Positions 1 through 4,698 of a DNA stretch of 10,681 bases are shown piece after piece. The stretch spans positions 1 through 10,681 of the forward strand of contig JAEDNJ010000041.1 in the NCBI GenBank assembly GCA_016302525.1. The letters are read 5' to 3'. Source of the DNA: Phascolarctobacterium sp. (GTDB taxonomy: Bacteria; Bacillota; Negativicutes; Acidaminococcales; Acidaminococcaceae). The notes beneath the pieces are model-generated. The model ran no database searches. It saw nothing but the letters and a program-made list of their open reading frames with translations, and had not been told where the DNA came from. The number at the start of each line of letters is the position of its first letter. The stretch's first letter is position 1. Made by a program: the position numbers and the translations under genes.

Positions 1-250
1 CCTCGCCATTTTTGAAAATCATTACTGTCGGCACGAGCAATACCTGATAGCGCACAGCCAAGTCCATAGCCTCATCTATATTAATCTTGCCAATAACCAG
101 CTCTTGACCATATTCCTCGGCAATGGCATCAAAGGTGGCTGCAATGCGCTTGCAATAGGTGCACCAGGGAGCCCAAAATTCTACCATAACTGTCTTTTCT
201 TTTTCTTGCAATACTAATTGCTCAAAGTTTTCGTTATTGATATTTAACAT
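1..250 (-). CDS. trxA: Thioredoxin, N-terminal 83 residues (3' end outside window)
   Basis: This is a cytoplasmic thioredoxin-fold protein, expected to reduce protein disulfides. The start ATG at 250-248 follows a near-perfect GGAGGTGA ribosome binding site. The visible protein has the thioredoxin active-site context EFWAPWC-TY-CKRI, with redox cysteines at residues 30 and 33, and the cis-proline segment VPTVMIF (Pro74). The frame runs off the window at base 1, so about 20-25 C-terminal residues are missing. The dipeptide between the cysteines is Thr-Tyr rather than the Gly-Pro of classical TrxA, so redox potential or partners may differ. The N-terminus has no signal peptide. A family member other than canonical TrxA, paired with a dedicated reductase, is possible; the flanking gene is not visible. 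Family assignment is secure, the exact symbol less so. Confidence 0.9.
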   Translation of the reverse strand, partial: MLNINNENFEQLVLQEKEKTVMVEFWAPWCTYCKRIAATFDAIAEEYGQELVIGKINIDEAMDLAVRYQVLLVPTVMIFKNGE

Positions 251-284
251 AAAATCACCTCCGTAGTTATTTACCTCTAATGCT

Positions 285-313
285 ATTGTAGCGACTTTCT
301 AGTTTTTGGTCAA
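285..313 (-). promoter_or_regulatory. Sigma-A-type promoter of the thioredoxin gene
   Basis: On the minus strand TTGACC (313-308) and TACAAT (290-285) are separated by exactly 17 bases. Transcription would begin near 278, giving a leader of about 28 nt with the GGAGGTGA site just before the ATG at 250. It diverges from the plus-strand promoter at 416-443. Confidence 0.75.
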
Positions 314-415
314 GGAAAAGATTTTTCTGCTCTTTTGCAGGGGCTTTTTCCTACTTTTTAAGGTAAAAGTTTACATTTTGGTTGAATTTCGTCACATTCT
401 TTACATATTTTGTAA

Positions 416-443
416 TTGCTTTTTCCTGAAAATATGCTATAAT
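416..443 (+). promoter_or_regulatory. Extended -10 promoter of the repeat-containing RNA
   Basis: TATAAT at 438-443 is preceded by TGC (435-437), a perfect extended -10 element. A weak -35 match, TTGCTT, lies at 416-421 with a 16-base spacer. The predicted start is about 450. The upstream DNA (360-415) is A/T-rich. No gene of ordinary size follows on the plus strand; the transcript would run to the terminator at 846-883. Confidence 0.75.
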
Positions 444-511
444 ATAGTCAAGAAGTAAGAAAGAAGCACAACCCAAGAAGCCAAGGCTTCCGCTGGGATT
501 AAATAGAGCAA

Positions 512-810
512 GGCTTGATTCCAATGAAAATCTTACAGTTGGCTGCAAGTACTTAGGAAAGGGGTGAGTCCGAAAAAATAGTTAGTTGTTTTCCGGATTA
601 TGAAAAGAAAGGCTTGATTCCGATGAAAACATTACTCTTTGACTAACATCAATTAGTAAAGGGGATAGTCCAATGAACAAATTAAGCTGAACTTAAAATT
701 TCCAAGAAAGGCTTGATTCCGATGAAAATATTACTCATTGACTAACATCAATCAGTAAAGGGGATAGTCCAATGAACGCTTTTAGCTAAACTAAAAATTT
801 CAGAGAAAGG
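512..810 (+). repeat. Tandem 99-bp repeat array (three units plus the start of a fourth)
   Basis: Each unit begins GGCTTGATTCC (GGTTTGAAGGT in the last). Units start at 512, 611, 710 and 809, exactly 99 bases apart. Units two and three are very similar over their first ~65 bases, both containing GACTAACATCAAT and AAAGGGGATAGTCCAATGAAC. Unit one keeps the flanking motifs (GGCTTGATTCCAATGAAAA; AAAGGGGTGAGTCC) but differs in the middle. The motif AAAGG-N6/7-TCC-N-ATGAA occurs twice per unit, so each 99-mer may itself come from duplication of a ~50-base half-unit. The three inter-unit distances are identical although the 3' part of each unit has diverged, which suggests selection on length or recent duplication with substitutions only. 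Confidence 0.85.
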
Positions 811-847
811 TTTGAAGGTTATGAAAATCTACAGAGGCAATAGTTAA
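524..847 (+). other. Array of six very short ORFs, each behind AAAGG at fixed spacing
   Basis: Six ATG codons each follow an AAAGG by exactly ten bases, a fair match to the 16S 3' end if AGAAAGG pairs. They open: 524-556 (MKILQLAAST), 623-646 (MKTLLFD), 673-690 (MNKLS), 722-745 (MKILLID), 772-789 (MNAFS) and 821-847 (MKIYRGNS). A seventh AAAGG (558-562) has AAA instead of ATG at the equivalent place. The last stop codon (845-847) touches the 5' arm of the terminator. Start, spacing and stop positions are kept between units. However, the two copies of the heptapeptide differ by two non-synonymous changes, so selection on peptide sequence is not evident. They may be real leader-type peptides, or the AAAGG...AUG elements may matter only as RNA. 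Nothing here has been shown to be translated. Confidence 0.35.
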
Positions 848-883
848 GCCGTCCGTATCGAGAAGAAAATACGGACGGCTTTT
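846..883 (+). terminator. Intrinsic terminator of the repeat RNA
   Basis: A perfect 13-bp stem, AAGCCGTCCGTAT (846-858) with ATACGGACGGCTT (869-881), closes a 10-base loop and runs into TTTTACTTTT on the plus strand. On the minus strand the same hairpin is followed by AACTATTGCC with no T-run, so it is mainly a plus-strand terminator, though it also sits just beyond the ecfT stop and may protect that 3' end. Confidence 0.9.
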
Positions 884-887
884 ACTT

Positions 888-1556
888 TTAGATCCTCTTA
901 ATCCAAAAAGGATAGGTGCTCAGCACTACAGCTATGAGCAGCACGAAAAAATCGCCTATGCCCAAAGGCTCAGTAGGCATATTCTTATAGGTGTTTTTAC
1001 CAAAGCCCTTTAGCTCCATAGAAAGTGCCAGAGTTTCAGACTTGGCAACCGCACGCATAACCAAGGGGCGAATAACAGTGATATAAGCCTTAAAGCGTTT
1101 AATAATGCTGCCACGATTAGAATAGCCACGGCAGGTTTGCGCATCCAGCGTAATTTCGCTATCCTTTAAAAAGTTAGGCACAAAGCGCAGGGCCGTAGTC
1201 AGCATGAAGGCATATTCTACAGACAAATGAAAACGGTCTACTAAAGCCTTAGCAATGTCCTGAATACGGGTAGAGGCCAAGAGGCATAAGAAGCTCATGG
1301 TCATAACCATCATGCGCAGACCACCGAAAAGAGCCACCTGCAGCTTAGAACCGCACACTAGCTGCAGCAAAATCATCAGCCCAGTAAACACCGTCAGACC
1401 ACCAATGGCAGTCAAGGCCATCTTATCGTGCTTAATACACAGCAGGGAGACAATCTCCAGCACCAGCAGCATACCTACAGCCTGCACGGGCAGAATAAAT
1501 ACCCAGGCCGTAATCAAAATCGTAACGACAATTTTCGTGAAGGCAGTTAATTTCAT
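888..1556 (-). CDS. ecfT: ECF transporter transmembrane component EcfT
   Basis: EcfT is the membrane scaffold that couples ATP hydrolysis by the two EcfA subunits to the substrate-binding S component. The 222-residue protein has hydrophobic segments near residues 8-40, 46-68 and 75-96, a central cytoplasmic helical region, and a C-terminal segment at about 200-218. This is the usual CbiQ/EcfT plan. The two coupling-helix motifs that contact the ATPases appear as AQTCRGY (139-145) and SMELKGFG (179-186). The second normally carries Arg before Gly-Phe-Gly and here has Lys, a conservative change. The ATG overlaps the upstream ATPase stop by four bases (ATGA, 1553-1556), indicating translational coupling. 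It is the last gene of the operon; its TAA lies at 890-888, immediately beside the convergent terminator. Confidence 0.92.
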   Translation of the reverse strand: MKLTAFTKIVVTILITAWVFILPVQAVGMLLVLEIVSLLCIKHDKMALTAIGGLTVFTGLMILLQLVCGSKLQVALFGGLRMMVMTMSFLCLLASTRIQDIAKALVDRFHLSVEYAFMLTTALRFVPNFLKDSEITLDAQTCRGYSNRGSIIKRFKAYITVIRPLVMRAVAKSETLALSMELKGFGKNTYKNMPTEPLGIGDFFVLLIAVVLSTYPFWIKRI

Positions 1557-2362
1557 GCTTTGCCACCTGCCCTTCTTTCGATTTTGGCAACTAATTCCGC
1601 AGCATTGTCTGCCTTGAGATTTAGCGCCCCAGCCAAGGTCAGCACAGTGGGTCTATACAGGCCCCAGTTCTCTAGGGGCTTGGTGCCGTCAAAAAGCTCT
1701 GCCGGCATGCCATCAAAGGCCAGCTTGCCCCGGTGCATAACCAGGGTACGCTTAGCATAACGCGCCGCAATTTCCATATCATGAGTAATGAGAATAATAG
1801 TAATGCCACGCTTTTCGTTAATCTCACGCAGGTAGTGCATAATACGCTCCTGCTCTAGCGAATCCTGACCATTCGTAATTTCGTCTAAAATCAGGGTTTT
1901 AGGGTTCAGCGCCAGGGCTGCAGCCACGCCTAAACGCCGCTTTTGCCCGAAGGACAGCAATCGCGGATAAGCATTGCGCAGCTCTGTAAGGCCCGTAGCC
2001 TCCATAGCCGCCTCCACATGACGAGCCACATCAGTCTCTGCCACCTTGCGTGTACGCGGACCGTAGGCAATTTCGTCAAAAACCGTATCCTCTAAAATTT
2101 GCAAATCAGGATTTTGGAAAACATAGCCAATCTTATCGACTAAATCAGCAGGCTCCATCTTAGCAATATCATCACCATCTACAGCAATGACACCGCTGCG
2201 CGGATGACACAGAGCCATGAATAAACGGGTCAGCGTAGTTTTGCCGCTGCCGTTATGCCCCAAAAGGGCAATAAATTCCCCGTCCTGAATCGTTAAATTA
2301 ATATCGTGAATAACAGGCTCACCTCGCGTATAGGCAAAGTTCACCGCCCTTGCTTCTAGCAT
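1553..2362 (-). CDS. ecfA: ECF transporter ATPase EcfA (variant signature LSFGQ)
   Basis: This is one of two cytoplasmic ATP-binding subunits powering the ECF importer. The 269-residue protein has Walker A GHNGSGKT (35-42), Q-loop VFQNP (Gln83), Walker B LILDE with catalytic Glu161, and H-loop ITHD (His194). The ABC signature is LSFGQ (136-140) rather than LSGGQ. The segment after Walker B reads ITNGQD where PTSGLD is usual. All catalytic residues are otherwise present, so it should be active within an asymmetric heterodimer with the neighbouring ATPase. The C-terminal ~45 residues extend past the nucleotide-binding domain, as in other EcfA proteins. Its start overlaps the upstream ATPase stop by one base (TGATG at 2362). 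The labels EcfA1 and EcfA2 cannot be assigned with certainty from sequence alone. Confidence 0.92.
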   Translation of the reverse strand: MLEARAVNFAYTRGEPVIHDINLTIQDGEFIALLGHNGSGKTTLTRLFMALCHPRSGVIAVDGDDIAKMEPADLVDKIGYVFQNPDLQILEDTVFDEIAYGPRTRKVAETDVARHVEAAMEATGLTELRNAYPRLLSFGQKRRLGVAAALALNPKTLILDEITNGQDSLEQERIMHYLREINEKRGITIILITHDMEIAARYAKRTLVMHRGKLAFDGMPAELFDGTKPLENWGLYRPTVLTLAGALNLKADNAAELVAKIERRAGGKA

Positions 2363-3222
2363 CAGTCAGCCCTCCCTTCCAAGTTAAAGGTTCTAAAATC
2401 GCTAATCGCATCTGTCTCAGTGCGCCAATCGCCCAAATCCAGGCTCAGCTTTTGCTCAAGGCCCAGCTTAACCTGCCACAGAGGAGGGAGCAGCTGGCGC
2501 ATTTCCTCGTCCTCGTAGAGCTGACGGGCAGCAGCTGCAAAGGGACCATGGGCTACAATCTCACCCTGCTTAATGCCAATCATATCCGTAACAAAGGGCA
2601 GCAGATAATCTACACGGTGCTCTACAGCAACAATCGTCGTGCCGTACTGAGCGTGCAGTCTGCCAATAAGCTGATACAGATTATAAGCACCATCGGGGTC
2701 CATAGCCGAAACAGGCTCATCCAAGATAATAATGTCAGGATGTACAGCCAGCACAGAGGCCAACAAAAGGCGCTGTCTTTGGCCGCCAGAAAGCTCATCC
2801 AGCTGATAGGTTTCGCGCCCAGGCAGGCCCACATCCTCCAACGCCTGGCTTACGCGTGCAGAAATTTCTTCTACCGGAAAGCCGTGGTTAATGAGACTAA
2901 AGGAGATTTCCTCGCCCGCTGTCATAGAAACGAGCTGACTTTCATAGTCCTCCATAATAAAGCCAATCTTCATAGCCAGGTCGGACACCATCTTACCCTG
3001 GGTACTCGCGCCTTCGATTTCCACTTCACCAGCATAGCGGCCACCGCTATAGAAGGGCACGACGCCCGTCATAGCCTTGCACAGAGTAGTTTTACCAGCA
3101 CCGCTAGGGCCAACAATAACCGTAAAGCTGCCCTTAGGAATTTCTAAATTAATATCCTTGAGCACCAGTCCGCCCTTTTTATATCCAAAATAAAAATCCT
3201 TTAGCTTAATTGCAGTTTCCAT
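2362..3222 (-). CDS. ecfA: ECF transporter ATPase EcfA (canonical LSGGQ)
   Basis: This is the second ATP-binding subunit of the importer, 286 residues. It shows Walker A GPSGAGKTT (38-46), a Q-loop glutamine at about residue 96 (YESQL), a canonical LSGGQ signature (144-148), Walker B IIILDEP with catalytic Glu169, D-loop SAMD and H-loop VEHR (His202). The C-terminal ~60 residues extend past the nucleotide-binding domain and are rich in charged and leucine residues. It pairs with the downstream paralogue, which has diverged at the signature. The start ATG overlaps the S-component stop by one base (TAATG at 3222), so the two are translationally coupled. A second, longer plus-strand reading frame over this gene is only its antisense shadow. 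Confidence 0.93.
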   Translation of the reverse strand: METAIKLKDFYFGYKKGGLVLKDINLEIPKGSFTVIVGPSGAGKTTLCKAMTGVVPFYSGGRYAGEVEIEGASTQGKMVSDLAMKIGFIMEDYESQLVSMTAGEEISFSLINHGFPVEEISARVSQALEDVGLPGRETYQLDELSGGQRQRLLLASVLAVHPDIIILDEPVSAMDPDGAYNLYQLIGRLHAQYGTTIVAVEHRVDYLLPFVTDMIGIKQGEIVAHGPFAAAARQLYEDEEMRQLLPPLWQVKLGLEQKLSLDLGDWRTETDAISDFRTFNLEGRAD

Positions 3223-3800
3223 TATTTATCCTCTTCCTCCTGAACATAGAACAACCTCTTAACAGGAGCTGTCAGTACCTGGGCAATGACACAGTTAACG
3301 CCAGCAACCATGGCCACAACGGGCAGCATACCAAAAATCCACACCTTTAAGGGCAAGCCCAAAATAAAGAGCAGGATAAAGGTAAAGGAGCCACCGCTGG
3401 CCATCGTGCCGCAAAAGCAGCTCAGGAGCGGACGGAATTTAAAGTTGGGCAAGCCAAAGGAATCCAGCAGTCTCAAGACTGCCCAGCAGGCTACGGCACC
3501 AGAAAAGTCTGCCACCAAATTGCCCAAGGGAAAGGCAGATTTAGAGGAAGGCACAATAATAACGCCGGCAATGAAGCCCAGCCCCATGGCCTGCTTCAGG
3601 CTCAGCCCGCAAATGTTGATGACAATGCAGTACATAGCAATGCCCCAGTTTGGCGTTACCGGTCCCAGCTGCGGGGAAACTGTGTGCAGAATAATGCTGA
3701 TGGCCAAGAGCATGGCTGCCATAGCTACCCAGCGATAGCGGTCCTGGGTATTTTCTATTTCAATGAGCTCAGGAATAGGTTTATTTTTTTGTTCTTCCAT
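3222..3800 (-). CDS. ECF transporter substrate-binding S component, substrate unknown
   Basis: This 192-residue integral membrane protein opens the ECF operon. A charged cytoplasmic N-terminus (about 1-24) is followed by roughly six hydrophobic segments (near 25-45, 52-70, 72-92, 97-113, 125-148, 156-178) and a charged C-terminal tail. Size, topology and position before two EcfA and one EcfT identify it as the substrate-binding subunit. The stretch ILHTVSPQLG ... TPNWGIAM ... SAFPLGNLVADFSGA reminds me of tryptophan-type (TrpP) or ThiW-like S components, but this is memory-based and not a substrate call. Membership in one operon with A, A and T suggests a dedicated (group I) importer. The short leader (~24 nt) leaves no room for a riboswitch that would reveal the ligand. 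The start is supported by GAGGTG four bases before ATG. Confidence 0.82.
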   Translation of the reverse strand: MEEQKNKPIPELIEIENTQDRYRWVAMAAMLLAISIILHTVSPQLGPVTPNWGIAMYCIVINICGLSLKQAMGLGFIAGVIIVPSSKSAFPLGNLVADFSGAVACWAVLRLLDSFGLPNFKFRPLLSCFCGTMASGGSFTFILLFILGLPLKVWIFGMLPVVAMVAGVNCVIAQVLTAPVKRLFYVQEEEDK

Positions 3801-3830
3801 AATACACCTCGCAAAAAAAGTTACCTTTTC

Positions 3831-3839
3831 ATTTTATCA
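3831..3839 (-). promoter_or_regulatory. Extended -10 promoter of the ECF operon
   Basis: On the minus strand TGATAAAAT (3839-3831) is an extended -10 element one base from TATAAT. No good -35 is visible at 17 bases. Transcription would start near 3824, leaving about 24 nt before the S-component ATG. It lies just beyond the hairpin at 3849-3898. Confidence 0.5.
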
Positions 3840-3848
3840 CAAATAGCT

Positions 3849-3898
3849 AAAAAAGCCTAGAAATACATACAGGTCGGCAGAAACCCTAGCCGACCTGT
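3849..3898 (-). terminator. Hairpin with delayed T-run after the VanZ-like gene (weak terminator)
   Basis: A perfect 10-bp stem, ACAGGTCGGC (3869-3878) with GCCGACCTGT (3889-3898), lies nine bases after the VanZ-like stop codon. On the minus strand the T-run (3854-3849) begins only about 14 bases after the stem, so termination efficiency is uncertain. It separates the gene from the ECF operon promoter. Confidence 0.55.
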
Positions 3899-3906
3899 TC
3901 CATTCT

Positions 3907-4332
3907 TTACAGTTTTGACCAATCCCAGACCCTTTGGCTCAGCCAGGAGCAGAAGGCACCGCTAAAATCCAGCAGCACATCCTTGACCATCGAGGAACGC
4001 CCTGGAGAAAAGGCTTGGATATACTCATCCACTACAGCAACAAAGAGACAAATAAAGAAGATATAACCGGTAGAGGTTCTGTGTCCGATATGAAATTCAT
4101 CATAGGTGCGGCAAAGCAGCCAGCCCAGGAAGGCAAATTCCAGAAAATGCGCCAGCTTGCGTACCAGGTGCTCCACATCCCAATTAAAGGTTATGCTGAG
4201 AGCATCCCCAATTATAGTTAAAATTGTTGTAATCATGCCGCTCATGCGCAGGGATTCATCTCCCGGCATCATGGAGTTGCCCCAAATAACGGCAACCATA
4301 ACCACTGCCAATAGCAGCCACAAATATCTCAT
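3907..4332 (-). CDS. VanZ-family membrane protein
   Basis: This 141-residue protein has hydrophobic segments near residues 4-18, 32-48, 62-75, 88-103 and 118-130. It carries the motifs expected of VanZ-like proteins: an early RKLAHFLEF (58-66), then DEYIQAFSPGR (102-112) followed by DVLLDFSG (118-125). The N-terminal WGNSMMPG resembles the family's WSNSxQPG-type opening. VanZ itself gives low-level teicoplanin resistance in the vanA cluster, but chromosomal relatives are widespread and mostly of unknown function, so no resistance claim is made. The start is preceded by GGTGAGG at acceptable spacing. It appears to be a single-gene unit between the folD terminator and the hairpin at 3849-3898; its promoter would have to lie within or beside the repeats upstream. 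Confidence 0.88.
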   Translation of the reverse strand: MRYLWLLLAVVMVAVIWGNSMMPGDESLRMSGMITTILTIIGDALSITFNWDVEHLVRKLAHFLEFAFLGWLLCRTYDEFHIGHRTSTGYIFFICLFVAVVDEYIQAFSPGRSSMVKDVLLDFSGAFCSWLSQRVWDWSKL

Positions 4333-4365
4333 ATTATTCTACCTCACCCAATATACTCTACTTAC

Positions 4366-4657
4366 TATATAAATACTGCCGACCTATTTCCTAGAACAAA
4401 ACCTTCTGCAAAACTGCTTACTATTTCCCAGAGCAAGTCTTTCTAAAACTGCTGTCCTTGTTCCTTGAACAAAACTTTTTTTAGCAGAGCTGCTTACTAT
4501 TTTTATATGACCTCAAAACATGAAAAAAGCTAAAAACCACTATCCATTTTCTATAACCAGTATTTCTGCAAAACTGCTTACTATTTTCTAGAACAACTCT
4601 TTTGGCAAACTGCCGTCTTTTATAAGTTGTCACAATATGAAAGCAGCTAAAAAAACA
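4366..4657 (+). repeat. Degenerate ~36-40 bp tandem repeats between folD and the VanZ-like gene
   Basis: About seven diverged units are seen on the plus strand, starting near 4385, 4422, 4458, 4498, 4546, 4582 and 4618. The consensus begins TATTTYCTAGAACAA, has a CTTNTGCAAAA middle and ends CTGCTTAC or CTGCCGTC. A partial unit end, TACTGCCGACC, precedes the first. Most units are 36-40 bases; the fourth (48 bases) is more diverged and resembles the seventh (both have ATATGA..., AGCTAAAAA). Units contain short palindromes such as TTCTAGAA, GCAAAACTGC and TTGTTC-CTT-GAACAA. The copies are too diverged for a CRISPR array. The stretch has no credible gene; a 79-codon minus-strand frame through it is composed of the repeat. 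Transcribed from the minus strand, it would form the leader of the VanZ-like gene. Confidence 0.7.
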
Positions 4658-4687
4658 CAAAGAGTGCCCGTTTGTGCGGACACTCTT
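4649..4687 (-). terminator. Intrinsic terminator of folD
   Basis: On the minus strand AAGAGTGTCCG (4687-4677) pairs with CGGGCACTCTT (4670-4660), 11 pairs including one G-U, closing a six-base loop. A seven-T run at 4655-4649 follows after a short gap. It begins 12 bases beyond the folD stop codon. Confidence 0.9.
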
Positions 4688-4698
4688 ATTGTAATAGT

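Larger units (their letters stand above)
450..885 (+). ncRNA. Unrecognised ~435-nt RNA made of 99-nt repeats, with its own promoter and terminator
   Basis: This transcript is bounded by a strong extended -10 promoter (416-443) and a strong intrinsic terminator (846-883), and it contains no ORF longer than ten codons. The 5' end can fold into a hairpin: CCCA 472-475 with TGGG 494-497 outside, GAAGC 477-481 with GCTTC 486-490 inside. Three full units and a fourth truncated one follow at an exact 99-base period. Within units, AAAGG-N10-ATGAA recurs, and an ACTAA/TTAGT stem (642-646 with 652-656) is formed in the second unit but is imperfect in the third. It lies between two minus-strand genes, so it is not the leader of a downstream gene. 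I do not recognise it as 6S RNA, tmRNA, RNase P RNA, SRP RNA or a riboswitch. It could be a regulatory or sponge RNA, or an mRNA for tiny peptides. Existence of the transcript is well supported; its function is unknown. Confidence 0.7.

Noticed and set aside
351..548. 65-codon minus-strand frame across the promoter and 5' part of the repeat RNA
   Set aside because: It runs antisense through a clear promoter and a hairpin, has no convincing ribosome binding site or protein features, and its ending is in A/T-rich intergenic DNA.
450..885. 6S RNA, tmRNA or a riboswitch leader
   Set aside because: There is no long central bubble, no tRNA-like ends or tag frame, and no downstream plus-strand gene; the 99-base repetition does not fit these classes.
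2350..3147. 265-codon plus-strand frame over the ECF ATPase gene
   Set aside because: It is an antisense shadow of a gene with all ABC ATPase motifs intact; composition is typical of complementary-strand frames.
3849..3898. Riboswitch for the ECF operon
   Set aside because: The hairpin lies upstream of the most likely operon promoter (3831-3839), leaving only ~24 nt of leader; it better fits the 3' end of the VanZ-like gene.
3907..4332. Glycopeptide resistance gene
   Set aside because: VanZ-like proteins are common in chromosomes without van clusters; no vanHAX or regulator genes are present here.
4366..4657. CRISPR array
   Set aside because: Units are 36-40 bases but none is identical; there are no constant repeats alternating with unique spacers and no cas genes in the window.
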